Assembly: GCA_015063165.1 (NCBI GenBank)
Contig: SUSZ01000014.1
Coordinates: 1-44,989 of the forward strand
Direction: 5' to 3'
DNA length: 44,989 bases
From: Thermoplasmata archaeon
GTDB lineage: Archaea > Thermoplasmatota > Thermoplasmata > Methanomassiliicoccales > Methanomethylophilaceae
In this document: positions 32,879 to 40,850 of the stretch, in pieces
How positions within the stretch are numbered: position 1 is the stretch's first letter
Layout of the letters: each line of letters begins with the position of its first letter
Made by a program: the position numbers and the translations under genes
Notes under the pieces: model-generated
The model's database searches: none
Seen by the model: the letters and a program-made list of their open reading frames with translations, nothing else
Told to the model about the DNA's origin: nothing

Positions 32879-32894
32879 AAGGGCCGAAGCCCTT
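32879..32894 (-). terminator. UUCG-loop terminator after the DUF6935-like gene
   Basis: On the minus strand AAGGGC and GCCCTT form a 6-bp stem around a TTCG tetraloop, followed by CCTTTTCTCTTTTC. It resembles the valS terminator. Confidence 0.65.
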
Positions 32895-32902
32895 GATCTG
32901 TT

Positions 32903-33469
32903 TCAGGCCCAGGGGTTCTGGCTCTCGGGCTTGCGGATCCCTACGAGGACGTACTGCTCCCACAGGTACCACTTTTCGTCCTTCGCCTTCCTGAGGTCGA
33001 TCTGCCTGGGGCTGTCGGCTCCTCCGGAGTTGATCCATACCCTCACGTAGCCCTCGTTGTCGAAGGAGTGGGGATTGGTGGAGATGGTGATGGTGTAGGG
33101 CTGGCTGGGAAGGTAGTCGTTAGCAGGAGTAGCTCCCTTGAAGTACGAGCGGGGGACGTAGTCCTGGTCCATGAAGCGGTCCTTGATGAAAGACCTCTGA
33201 TAATCGCTCAGGTCGGTGGGTCCCTTGAGATACTGGATCATCTTGTAGCACAGCTCCTTGTCCTGAGGGAAGAAGCAGAATGCCAGAATGGTCATGGCAG
33301 CGGTGTCGTAAGGAGTGGACAGGGCGGCCTGGGGCATAGCTATGAATTCCTCGTACGTCTCCGGGAGGCTGGAGAACACCACATCCACGGTTTTAGGCGT
33401 CTTGGCAGAATCTGTGACAGATTTAGCCATGTTGTTCACGGCTTTTCCAATGTTGTCGAAAAGTCCCAT
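32903..33469 (-). CDS. DUF6935-like protein
   Basis: This 188-residue soluble protein resembles a family best known from Firmicutes (DUF6935 as I recall it). The typical pieces are SSLPETYEEFIAMPQAAL, KGPTDLSDYQRSFIKDRF and DYVPRSYFKGATPANDY, followed by GGADSPRQIDLRKAKDEKWY and a final LWEQYVLVGIRKPE. Its function is not known. The N-terminal 25 residues are amphipathic. A UUCG-loop terminator follows. A bacterial-looking gene next to tRNA-Ile hints at transfer. Confidence 0.75.
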   Translation of the reverse strand: MGLFDNIGKAVNNMAKSVTDSAKTPKTVDVVFSSLPETYEEFIAMPQAALSTPYDTAAMTILAFCFFPQDKELCYKMIQYLKGPTDLSDYQRSFIKDRFMDQDYVPRSYFKGATPANDYLPSQPYTITISTNPHSFDNEGYVRVWINSGGADSPRQIDLRKAKDEKWYLWEQYVLVGIRKPESQNPWA

Positions 33470-33702
33470 TTGAAAACCTCGTGGGAAATAACAGTTTCAT
33501 TTGTTAAAATGCTAACGCAGAAACAAGCGAACAAGGGCATGCACAGACCGACATCGTCGAAGCCAGCATCGATCCGATGAGGGGGAGCATTGGTTTTGCC
33601 ATCATCTATCCATATGCTGGCGGCGCCATATTGCTGGCTAATCGATGCGCGTGTCACATCATAGCAATGGTTATATACAACGAATCTATGGAGGGTTTTG
33701 TC
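33470..33702. other. Intergenic region upstream of tRNA-Ile
   Basis: About 230 bases with no supported gene. It holds the promoter of the DUF6935-like gene, an inverted pair GCCAGCAT/ATGCTGGC about 45 bases apart, and the tRNA-Ile TATA box. The open frames crossing it show no family resemblance. Confidence 0.5.
33671..33677 (+). promoter_or_regulatory. TATA box of tRNA-Ile
   Basis: TTATATA lies about 29 bases before the tRNA-Ile 5' end. Confidence 0.6.
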
Positions 33703-33777
33703 GGTCCCATAGCTTAGCACGGTTCGAGCGTCCGGCTGATAACCGGAAGGTCATGAGTTCAAATCTCATTGGGACCA
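33703..33777 (+). tRNA. tRNA-Ile (anticodon GAU)
   Basis: The cloverleaf folds by eye. The acceptor pairs GGTCCCA with TGGGACC. The anticodon stem TCCGG/CCGGA carries loop CTGATAA with anticodon GAT, and the T arm has GTTCAAAT. The discriminator is A and no CCA is encoded. The pyrimidine-rich stretch after it (CTTTTCTTTTCC) is a likely terminator. Confidence 0.95.
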
Positions 33778-34056
33778 CTCACTTTTCTTTTCCTTTCAAT
33801 TTCTCTCTTCGTGACGGCTCGTCGCATTTCTTTCCCGATGCGATGTCAATCCGGCGCCAGACCTTAGACCTGTCCGCGACATCCCTGGTCACAACACCTC
33901 GCCCAGACTGGTCGTGACATGCGTGAAAAAGCCCTTCGGCCTCTGATCTCATCTTTGTCATGTTCATCCAGAAGGTCGGAGGGAATCCCAGGCCGATATC
34001 CTGCGATCATCCCGCACGTTCGAAAAGATGATTATCGCGATGCCCATTCCTGATGC
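33778..34056. other. Intergenic region between tRNA-Ile and the winged-helix gene
   Basis: About 280 bases. It starts with the T-rich tRNA terminator. I see no attachment-site duplicate of the tRNA 3' end, no integrase frame and no convincing small gene. Confidence 0.5.
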
Positions 34057-34341
34057 GTGCCTCAAGAGGACGAAAACGTCAACCGCGCCAGATTCTTCGA
34101 GTCCAAGCATGCTGTAGGGCTGCTCATGTTCATCGCTGAGCACGAGAGCTGCACCAAGCTGGACATCTTCCAGGGATATTCCGAAGAGCCTTCCGCATCG
34201 GCGATGCTGAGAAGGCTGGAAGATGAGGAGCTCATCTCATCCGAAATGCCCGGGAAGGGCCGCATGAGGTTCGTACTGACGGAGAAGGGGGAGCTGGTGT
34301 ACGGGCACCTCAGGTCCATAGGCCGTCTCCTCCGATCATGA
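34057..34341 (+). CDS. Winged-helix DNA-binding protein
   Basis: This 94-residue protein is a single winged-helix domain: SKHAVGLLMFIAEHESCTKL (helix 1-2), PSASAMLRRLEDEELIS (recognition helix) and MPGKGRMRFVLTEKGELVYGH (wing and last helix). It resembles MarR/PadR-like archaeal regulators. It begins with GTG at 34057; no better start or Shine-Dalgarno is visible. It overlaps the convergent formate/nitrite-type channel gene by 6 bases, and control of that gene is possible but unproven. Confidence 0.75.
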   Translation: MPQEDENVNRARFFESKHAVGLLMFIAEHESCTKLDIFQGYSEEPSASAMLRRLEDEELISSEMPGKGRMRFVLTEKGELVYGHLRSIGRLLRS

Positions 34342-34947
34342 CGCCGTCGGCTTCTCCTCGTACATGTACTTCGCGCAGAACGGGATCAGGATTCCGCCTA
34401 TCGCGTTCCCTACGATGACCACTATTATGAAAGCCAGGGAATCCAGCGTGTAGACTCCTGCGGAGCAGAAGTAGAACATGTCGGCTATGCTGTGCTCGAA
34501 CCCAGCCAAGATGAACACGGGGACGCAGATGAAGGTCGCCAGGGGGCCCTTGCCCTTCTTGAAAGTGTCCGCGGCGATGAACATCAGGATACCGCACAGC
34601 ATCCCTTTGAAAAGCACAGGGAAGAACAGGAAGCTCTCGAGCTTCTTTTCCACCAGCACCTCCGCGCCGGACAAAGGCATCATGATGCCTAGGATCAGAG
34701 TCCCGATGAAGTTCCCGACTATGATGACCAGCAGGTCCACGATGTAGGAAGGCGGATTATCGACCGCGTACCCCACCTTTCCGGTGTAAAGGTCGAGCTT
34801 ATAGGTCAGGATCGTGAATAGACCGATGGCAAAAAGGATCGCTCCGACCCACTTGACCTCGCATCCTATGTAGACGCAGCCGCCGATGCCAATGCACATG
34901 CCGGCAAGGATGGAACGCAAAAGACACTTGGAGTAATGGCCTTCCAT
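34336..34947 (-). CDS. Formate/nitrite transporter (FNT) family channel, short form
   Basis: This membrane protein of 203 residues has about six spans and FNT features: LLRSILAGMCIGIGG at the start, FTILTYKLDLYTGKVGY after the second span, and ILAGFEHSIADMFYF, the segment holding the conserved pore histidine. Typical FNT proteins have 250-285 residues, so this one is short, mainly in loops and termini. Formate, nitrite or hydrosulfide are family substrates. A CATATAAAA box (34978-34986, minus strand) lies about 35 bases before the ATG. A GGACAA/TTGTCC palindrome lies just beyond it. Confidence 0.82.
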   Translation of the reverse strand: MEGHYSKCLLRSILAGMCIGIGGCVYIGCEVKWVGAILFAIGLFTILTYKLDLYTGKVGYAVDNPPSYIVDLLVIIVGNFIGTLILGIMMPLSGAEVLVEKKLESFLFFPVLFKGMLCGILMFIAADTFKKGKGPLATFICVPVFILAGFEHSIADMFYFCSAGVYTLDSLAFIIVVIVGNAIGGILIPFCAKYMYEEKPTAS

Positions 34948-34994
34948 GCTAACTTGGATGGGTACGGACGGACAAATTTTTATATGTTACTCTC

Positions 34995-35012
34995 GGACAA
35001 TTCACTTTGTCC
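34995..35012. promoter_or_regulatory. Palindrome upstream of the FNT gene
   Basis: GGACAA and TTGTCC form a perfect 6-bp inverted repeat with a 6-base spacer, about 10 bases upstream of the FNT TATA box on the minus strand. Another GGACAA lies near 34969. It is a possible operator. Confidence 0.35.
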
Positions 35013-35205
35013 AGATAAGTATCATTTTTACAAAGCGAAGTCGTCGAAGAGGGCCAGCGGGATAAGGGGCGACTTATAAAGATCGAGGACGGGAATCAGA
35101 TCGAAAACTGGAATGAATAACCGTTAAAACCCCTTCAATCCATACTATGCTCGCGCCTTCCAAGAATCGGGAACCAATGAGCGCATTCAGCAAGGAGACA
35201 GGACC

Positions 35206-36675
35206 ATGGCCAATTTGAAGAAGATAACATTGCTGCATTCCAACGACATGCATGGAGACTTCATGGCGGAGAACGTGGACGAGAAGCTCGTAGGAGGAGT
35301 GTCCCTTTTGTCCGGATACATCAACAAGGTGAGACAGGAGGACAAGAACGTCATCTACGCCATCGCCGGAGACATGTTCAGGGGATCCATCATCGATTCC
35401 GAATACCAGGGGATCTCCACCATCGAGATCATGAACCTCCTGGGACCCGACATAGTCACCGTGGGGAACCACGAGGTCGACTACGGAGTGGCCCATCTCC
35501 TGTTCCTGGAGAAGTGCGCCGAGTTCCCTATCATCAACGCCAATCTGCACATCACCACCAACAACGCACGTCTGTTCGAGCCCTGCCATGTGATGCAGAT
35601 CGACGGGATGAAGATCCTGTTCATCGGAATCCTGACGGAGGCCGTCCTTGCCCAGTGCAAGACCGACGGTCTGATAGGAACGTTCGTGAACGTCGAGGAC
35701 GCCGCCAACGAGATCGGAAAGATATGCAACACGTACAACGCCGTGGACATCGACTTCACGGTCCTGCTCACCCATATCGGGTTCGAGGAGGACAAGAAGC
35801 TCGCGGCCCTCCTGGACCCCGCTTGGGGAGTGGACGTCATCATCGGAGGTCATTCACACACCCTTCTCAGCGAGCCCTGCGTGGTGAACAACATACCCAT
35901 CGTCCAGGTCGGAATCGGAACGGACCAGGTGGGACGCTTCGACATCCTCATCAACACCGACGACAACTGCATCGATTCGTACAAGTGGCAGTGCATACCC
36001 ATAACCGAGGATAACTGCCCAAGGGACCCCGCTATGGAGGAGATCCTCGGAACCTACAAGTCCCGTACGGACGAGAAGTACGGAAAGATAATCACGAAGT
36101 TCGTGAGGCAGCTCACCCACCCCACGAGGATAAGGGAGACAGAGCTGGGAGACCTGTTCAGCGACGTGCTCAAGGACGCCCTGGGAGTCGACATGTTCTT
36201 CCTCGGATCCGGAAGCATACGCAACGAGCGGCTCGGACCCGTCGTGACCAAGGGGGACCTCAACGAATGCTTCCCTTACGACGACGCCGTCCACATGGTG
36301 TACGCCACCGGAGAGCAGATCAAGCACATGGTGATGCACACCCTCAGGGACGAGGTGTGGGAAGGCGCCCACAGCGAGTTCTACCAGTACTCCAAGGGCT
36401 TGGAGATAGAGTACGACCAGGCCACCCACTCCTTCCTGAAGTTCAATTTCGAAGGCGAACCTGTCAAGGACGACCAGGTCTTCACCGTCGGCCTGCAGCA
36501 CTTCCACTACCTCAACATGAAGGACTCCTTCGACATCACCGTGAAGGAGCTCCGCATGAACCGCAGGGACCGCGTGATATCGACTTCATGCACACAGGTC
36601 ATCGAGGAGGCCCTCCAGGTCGGACAGCACCAGAACGCTGAAGGGAAGGGAAGGCTTATACTCCACCTGGTGTAA
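35206..36675 (+). CDS. 5'-nucleotidase / metallophosphoesterase, cytoplasmic
   Basis: This 489-residue protein has an N-terminal calcineurin-like metallophosphatase domain with all metal motifs: HSNDMHGDF near residue 11, AGDMFRGS near 48, VGNHEVDYG near 84 and GGHSHT near 217. The C-terminal 5'-nucleotidase substrate domain (residues 300-480) includes GSGSIRNERLG and FPYDDAVHMVYATGEQ. Most relatives are secreted, but there is no signal peptide here, so it probably acts inside the cell on nucleotides or sugar nucleotides. The Shine-Dalgarno AAGGAGA lies about 9 bases before ATG 35206. Confidence 0.88.
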   Translation: MANLKKITLLHSNDMHGDFMAENVDEKLVGGVSLLSGYINKVRQEDKNVIYAIAGDMFRGSIIDSEYQGISTIEIMNLLGPDIVTVGNHEVDYGVAHLLFLEKCAEFPIINANLHITTNNARLFEPCHVMQIDGMKILFIGILTEAVLAQCKTDGLIGTFVNVEDAANEIGKICNTYNAVDIDFTVLLTHIGFEEDKKLAALLDPAWGVDVIIGGHSHTLLSEPCVVNNIPIVQVGIGTDQVGRFDILINTDDNCIDSYKWQCIPITEDNCPRDPAMEEILGTYKSRTDEKYGKIITKFVRQLTHPTRIRETELGDLFSDVLKDALGVDMFFLGSGSIRNERLGPVVTKGDLNECFPYDDAVHMVYATGEQIKHMVMHTLRDEVWEGAHSEFYQYSKGLEIEYDQATHSFLKFNFEGEPVKDDQVFTVGLQHFHYLNMKDSFDITVKELRMNRRDRVISTSCTQVIEEALQVGQHQNAEGKGRLILHLV

Positions 36676-36727
36676 ACGAGCATGGGTCGTCGATACCGAC
36701 GGCCCTGCCTTACCACCGGGGGAAGCC

Positions 36728-37243
36728 ATGAAAGGAAACCTGAACACCCTGAAGAAGATCTGCCATTACGCATCCGCGGTCATGCTCGTAGGAGCCGTCG
36801 TTCTGGCCGCGCTCATCGGATTCACGCTCGTCTTGTCCGCAGGAACCGCGATGGGGGACGGAGGCTTCTCCGACCTGCTCTCGACTTGGGTGGGAGCGGA
36901 CAACGTGACCGCTGCCTCCGGAATCGCCGCCGTCGTCGAGATGCTGATGATCCTGTCCCTCGGGCTCGTCACCGTGGTGGTCATCTACAGGTTCATGAAG
37001 GCCATCGAGAGGGAGCACAGCCCGTTCAACACCGAGAACGTGGATGCGATGAGGTTCCTTTCGAAGACGTACCTGATCTTCTCAGTCCTGTTCGCCGTGG
37101 TAGACTGGATAGCCCGCGAGAGCCTGACGATAGCCATGTTCCTCTTCTTCGGATCGATCCTGGTCGGCGTGGTGATCTACTGCCTCGCGTTGGCGTTCCG
37201 CTACGGAAGCGTCCTGCAGAAGGAATCCGACGAGACGCTGTGA
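36728..37243 (+). CDS. DUF2975-type membrane protein
   Basis: This 171-residue protein has four hydrophobic spans (for example MLVGAVVLAALIGFTLVL and AAVVEMLMILSLGLVTVVV). Between the second and third comes the family motif EREHSPFNTENVDAMRFLSK. DUF2975 proteins in bacteria are nearly always paired with a small Xre regulator, as here. Its role is unknown; the pair resembles a membrane sensor or bacteriocin-type module. Confidence 0.8.
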   Translation: MKGNLNTLKKICHYASAVMLVGAVVLAALIGFTLVLSAGTAMGDGGFSDLLSTWVGADNVTAASGIAAVVEMLMILSLGLVTVVVIYRFMKAIEREHSPFNTENVDAMRFLSKTYLIFSVLFAVVDWIARESLTIAMFLFFGSILVGVVIYCLALAFRYGSVLQKESDETL

Positions 37244-37250
37244 GGCGGAC

Positions 37251-37487
37251 ATGACGATAATCCTCAGGCTGGATAGGGTGATGGCGGACAGGAAGATGTC
37301 CCTCAATCAGCTCGCTGAAAAAGTCGGAATATCGAACGTCAACCTTTCCAACATAAAGACCGGCAAGATAAGCGCCATCAGGTTCTCCACTCTGAACGGC
37401 ATTTGCAAGGCTCTGGGATGCCAGCCGGGAGACATCCTGGAGTATGTCGAGGACGAGGAGGGGGAAGACCCCCCTTCAAGCCTCTGA
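37251..37487 (+). CDS. Xre-family transcription regulator (YozG-like)
   Basis: This 78-residue helix-turn-helix protein lies 7 bases after the DUF2975 gene. RLDRVMADRKMSLNQLAEKVGISNVNLSNIKTGK is the HTH and recognition helix, and FSTLNGICKALGCQPGDILEY the conserved C-terminal helices of the YozG group. It probably controls the paired membrane gene. Its 3' end overlaps the convergent symporter gene by 12 bases. Confidence 0.88.
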   Translation: MTIILRLDRVMADRKMSLNQLAEKVGISNVNLSNIKTGKISAIRFSTLNGICKALGCQPGDILEYVEDEEGEDPPSSL

Positions 37488-38441
37488 AGCCAATTCCTTC
37501 TCCATCCTCTTCCTTCCGAACAGGACGGAGTCCATGAACGCGACCCAGAGGACCTCTACGACTATGGAGGTCGCGATGGCCACCATCGCCACGGGAGCGA
37601 GCCCGGTGGGTCCGAGGACGGCCATGCAGGTCGCAATCGCTATTCCCTTGTTCTTGTAGGACGTCATCAGGATGTCGGTGACCCTCTGGGACCAGTGGAT
37701 CCCTGCCTTCTTCTCGACGACCTCCACGCCGATCCCGAGCCCGAAGGACCTGAGGGCGGCGATCAGCAGGAACGCTATGAAGATCCAGGCGTCTCCGGCG
37801 AACTTGGTGGAACCGACGGAGAGCCACACCAGGAAGAAGATGCAGCAGTTCAGGAACACCGCCATGTAGTCCTTGTTCATCTTAACCTTGGTCAGGAGCC
37901 TGGACACCACCAGCGGGACGGCTATGAGCTCGATGACAGTGACGACCACGTTGGTCATGTCGACGAGCTCACCGAGGGCGAGCCAGACGATGAACGGGAT
38001 CCAAGCCAGAGCGATCACGTAGACCACTATGGTGCCTCTCATCGCATGCTCCATGTCCCCGTTGAGGATGTACGAGAGGGGACCTACGGAAGCGGCGAAA
38101 GGCGTAGCGGCGATGAACACCAGACCCATGGCCTGAGCGCCGAACTCGGTGTCCTTCAGAAGGAAATACCCGGCGAGAGGGATGATCGAAGAAACGACGA
38201 GACCCAGGATCACAGCCCTGAGAACGGATCTCTTGTGTGTCAGAGGATTCAGGTTCTCGTAAGGAATCCTGGAAAGGGACACGGTCAGCATCACTGCGAG
38301 AGTGATGACTGTCAGATTCGAACGCACGTCGGCGGTCAGCACCCCTCCAGGGAACACGCCTCCGAAATTCGTCGCCAGCGCGACGACCAGAGCCAGTGTC
38401 ATCATGAATGCGCTGCTCTTGAGGAGCGTTATCGCGGACAT
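37476..38441 (-). CDS. Bile acid:sodium symporter (BASS) family transporter
   Basis: This 321-residue membrane protein has nine or ten spans and BASS-family features: VGPLSYILNGD with FIAATPFAASVG in the first half, and MTSYKNKGIAIATCMAVLGPTG in the second, matching the crossing-helix motifs. Relatives move bile acids, pantothenate, pyruvate or other organic anions with sodium, and the substrate here is unknown. I start at ATG 38441; the frame reads 29 codons further upstream through AT-rich DNA. GGGGTG precedes the start. A box ATTTTAAAT at about 38466-38474 is the likely TATA. Confidence 0.82.
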   Translation of the reverse strand: MSAITLLKSSAFMMTLALVVALATNFGGVFPGGVLTADVRSNLTVITLAVMLTVSLSRIPYENLNPLTHKRSVLRAVILGLVVSSIIPLAGYFLLKDTEFGAQAMGLVFIAATPFAASVGPLSYILNGDMEHAMRGTIVVYVIALAWIPFIVWLALGELVDMTNVVVTVIELIAVPLVVSRLLTKVKMNKDYMAVFLNCCIFFLVWLSVGSTKFAGDAWIFIAFLLIAALRSFGLGIGVEVVEKKAGIHWSQRVTDILMTSYKNKGIAIATCMAVLGPTGLAPVAMVAIATSIVVEVLWVAFMDSVLFGRKRMEKELASEA

Positions 38442-38517
38442 GGGCACCCCATTAATGTTTTTCATTTTAAATTTAACGATAATCATTAAAAATTTAATTT
38501 TCTTCAATATTGCACCG

Positions 38518-38524
38518 TTAAATA
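38518..38524 (+). promoter_or_regulatory. TATA box of the menA-ubiE-HAD operon
   Basis: TTAAATA is centred 26 bases before ATG 38547, predicting a leaderless message for the operon. Confidence 0.6.
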
Positions 38525-38546
38525 CCAAAATACTATGGGGTAACGC

Positions 38547-39467
38547 ATGGCAGGTGTAAAGCCGGTTAAAGCCGGATGGTACAACGTCTTCAGACCGTGG
38601 ACACTACACGGAGCGGTAGTGCCAGTTCTGATCGGAGGAGCCGTGGCCTACCACGACGGGAGCTTTGACTTGCTCATGTTCCTCCTGGTGCTGGCCGGAG
38701 GCATACTTCTGCAGTCGGCGGCGAACATCCTCAACACCTACGGCGACTTCAAGAAGGGAACCGACACGGTCGAGAACGAGACCAGGTCCCCCGAGCTCGT
38801 CACCGGCGCCCTTAAGCCGAAGTCCGTATTGAAAGCAGGGATCGCATGCATCGGAATCACCTGCCTGATCGGTCTGGTGTTCATCTGGCACGTGGGATGG
38901 CCCATCCTGATCTACGGGATCCTGGGCGTCATAGGCGCGGGAACCTACACCATATGCGGCTCATACAAGTACCTCGGACTGGGCCAGATCAGCGTGTTCG
39001 TCATGATGGGGCTTCTGATGCCTCTCGGAACATACTGCGTGATGACGGGAGAGATGTTCTCCTGGGAGGTGTTCCTCCTGTCCCTGCCGAACGCTTTCAT
39101 GATCACGGCTGTCCTGTCCGGGAACGAGATGCGCGACTACTACGAGGACAAGAAAGCGGGAGTCGGAACGCTCTCGCAGCACATGTCCTACGAGAGCGGG
39201 ATGAAGCTGTACCTGTTCGAGAACATCGTAGCATTCCCGATCCTCTTGATTCTGATAACTTCAGGAAGCGCACCTTTATGCACTGCGCTTGCTTTCCTGA
39301 CGCTGTACGACCTGTACAAGCTCGTGGAGAACAGCAGGAAAGCCCCGACGGACCCGCATTGCAGCTTCATGCTCGTGCCTCTGGCATTCAAGATGAACTG
39401 GCATTTCGGCGTGCTTCTGGTGATCGGATACCTGATTCAGTACTACGTGCTGCCCCTGGTGATGTGA
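38547..39467 (+). CDS. menA: UbiA-family prenyltransferase, MenA-like
   Basis: This 306-residue membrane enzyme attaches a polyprenyl chain to an aromatic ring. It has the two Mg-pyrophosphate motifs of the MenA branch: NILNTYGDFKKGTD near residues 60-73 and GNEMRDYYEDKKAGVGTLS near 190-208. About eight or nine spans surround them. The 1-base gap to a UbiE/MenG methyltransferase suggests synthesis of a quinone or a similar redox lipid. Whether the ring is 1,4-dihydroxynaphthoate, or the phenazine of methanophenazine in a methanogen, cannot be told from the sequence. Confidence 0.83.
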   Translation: MAGVKPVKAGWYNVFRPWTLHGAVVPVLIGGAVAYHDGSFDLLMFLLVLAGGILLQSAANILNTYGDFKKGTDTVENETRSPELVTGALKPKSVLKAGIACIGITCLIGLVFIWHVGWPILIYGILGVIGAGTYTICGSYKYLGLGQISVFVMMGLLMPLGTYCVMTGEMFSWEVFLLSLPNAFMITAVLSGNEMRDYYEDKKAGVGTLSQHMSYESGMKLYLFENIVAFPILLILITSGSAPLCTALAFLTLYDLYKLVENSRKAPTDPHCSFMLVPLAFKMNWHFGVLLVIGYLIQYYVLPLVM

Positions 39468-39468
39468 G

Positions 39469-40218
39469 ATGGCCGAGGAAGAGCTCAAGAAAGGAAACCA
39501 GTTCGAAGGCAAAGAAGAGTACATCAAGGATGTCTTCACCGAGATCGCCGACTACTACGACGAGATGAACGACATCATGTCCATGGGAATGGTCCAGGGC
39601 TGGCACAAGTTCATGATGAAGAAGGCCGGCGACATCTCCGGGAAGAAATGTCTAGACGTGGGCACCGGGACAGGGGAGATCGCGTTCCATGTCGCCAGGA
39701 CGGCCGGAGCCGGATCCACCGTCATCGGAGTGGACATCACCCCCAAGATGCTCGAGCTCGCCGAGAAGAAGGAGAAGGAGCTCGACCTGCCCGTCAAGAT
39801 AGACTGGCGCGTGGGAGACGCCCTTAAGCTCGAGTTCGAGGACGACACCTTCAACCTCGTCACATCAGGATACATGCTCAGGAACGTCACCGACATCCTC
39901 CAGGCCGTCAGCGAGATGCACAGGGTGCTGGCTCCCGGTGGGAAAGTGGTCGTCGCAGAGCTCTCCAAGCCCAAGAACGCCGTCGTCCGCTTCTTCTACA
40001 ACATCTACATGAAGAGGGTCAAGAGGTACGGCCGCAAGTACGACAAGGGCAAGTCCATCGACGGAAGGCAGTCCGCGTATCAATGGCTCACCACCTCGAT
40101 AGAGGGATTCCCCTACGGCGAGGACATGGTCAAGATCTTCAGAAAAGCCGGTTTCGAGGACGCCAGGTACTTCGTGAAGTCCTTCGGGGCCGTCAACATC
40201 TATGTGGGCACGAAATGA
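39469..40218 (+). CDS. ubiE: UbiE/MenG-type methyltransferase
   Basis: This SAM-dependent C-methyltransferase of 249 residues matches UbiE/MenG. KEEYIKDVFTEIADYYDEMN and MSMGMVQGWHKFM open the protein. Motif I LDVGTGTGEIAFHVA lies near residues 63-77, and SGYMLRNVTDILQAVSEMHRVLAPGG near 135-160. In quinone synthesis this enzyme methylates the prenylated ring. Its position directly after MenA supports a shared pathway. It overlaps the HAD gene by 4 bases (ATGA). Confidence 0.85.
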   Translation: MAEEELKKGNQFEGKEEYIKDVFTEIADYYDEMNDIMSMGMVQGWHKFMMKKAGDISGKKCLDVGTGTGEIAFHVARTAGAGSTVIGVDITPKMLELAEKKEKELDLPVKIDWRVGDALKLEFEDDTFNLVTSGYMLRNVTDILQAVSEMHRVLAPGGKVVVAELSKPKNAVVRFFYNIYMKRVKRYGRKYDKGKSIDGRQSAYQWLTTSIEGFPYGEDMVKIFRKAGFEDARYFVKSFGAVNIYVGTK

Positions 40219-40844
40219 AGGATTACGAGCTGTACATCTTCGATTTCGACAACACGATGTTCGACACCAGCATCGGGCTGGCCGCGATCCTGAACAACGC
40301 CTTCCCGCCAGTAGGGCTGCAATACGACGAGTCGATGTTCCAGGACCTCGTCGGGATGACGATGGAGCAGATCTTCGACAGGTTCGTAGGGGACGAGTCG
40401 AAGCGCGAGATATTCTACGAGAAGTTCAGAGAGGTCGTCCACTCGGACGCCTATCTCAAAGGAGCGCCGTTCCCGGATACGAAGGAGACCTTCGAGGAGC
40501 TCATGAGACGCGGGAAGCACATAGCCATAGCTTCGGGGAAGTTCAGATTCAAGATACTGAAGCTCATGGAGGTCCATGGGATGGCCCATCTCATCCCGGA
40601 GGTCGTCATCGGCTACCACGACACCGAGAGGCACAAGCCCGACCCGGACCCCATTCTGAAGGCTATGTCCTATTTCGATCTCCCTGAAGAGACTATAATC
40701 TACGTCGGCGACAGCCCTCACGACGCCCTCGCCGCGAGGAACGCCGGAGTCGATTCGGTCATCGTGAACAGGCACAACGGCCTCACGCCCGACGGAATCG
40801 AATGCACCTGGGAGATCAGCTCTCTGAAGGAGCTCCTCGTCTGA
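40215..40844 (+). CDS. HAD-superfamily phosphatase (menA-ubiE operon)
   Basis: This 209-residue haloacid-dehalogenase enzyme has motif I IFDFDNTMFDT near residues 8-18 and the motif III lysine in RHKPDPDPI. Motif IV is YVGDSPHDALAARNAG. A helical cap lies between motifs I and II, as in phosphoglycolate phosphatases. It is co-transcribed with menA-ubiE, so a phosphatase step on a polyprenyl or aromatic phosphate of the carrier pathway is one option. Generic house-cleaning phosphatase is another. ATG 40215 overlaps the ubiE stop. Confidence 0.82.
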   Translation: MKDYELYIFDFDNTMFDTSIGLAAILNNAFPPVGLQYDESMFQDLVGMTMEQIFDRFVGDESKREIFYEKFREVVHSDAYLKGAPFPDTKETFEELMRRGKHIAIASGKFRFKILKLMEVHGMAHLIPEVVIGYHDTERHKPDPDPILKAMSYFDLPEETIIYVGDSPHDALAARNAGVDSVIVNRHNGLTPDGIECTWEISSLKELLV

Positions 40845-40850
40845 ACCCGC

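Noticed and set aside
20707-33571. The shared 12-mer AAGCCAGCATCG at about 20729 and 33560 as a dispersed repeat
   Set aside because: The similarity stops at once outside 12 bases and the contexts differ (terminator stem versus open intergenic DNA). Chance is likely.
33470-34056. Integrated element at tRNA-Ile
   Set aside because: No duplicate of the tRNA 3' end, no integrase and no attachment repeat are visible on either side.
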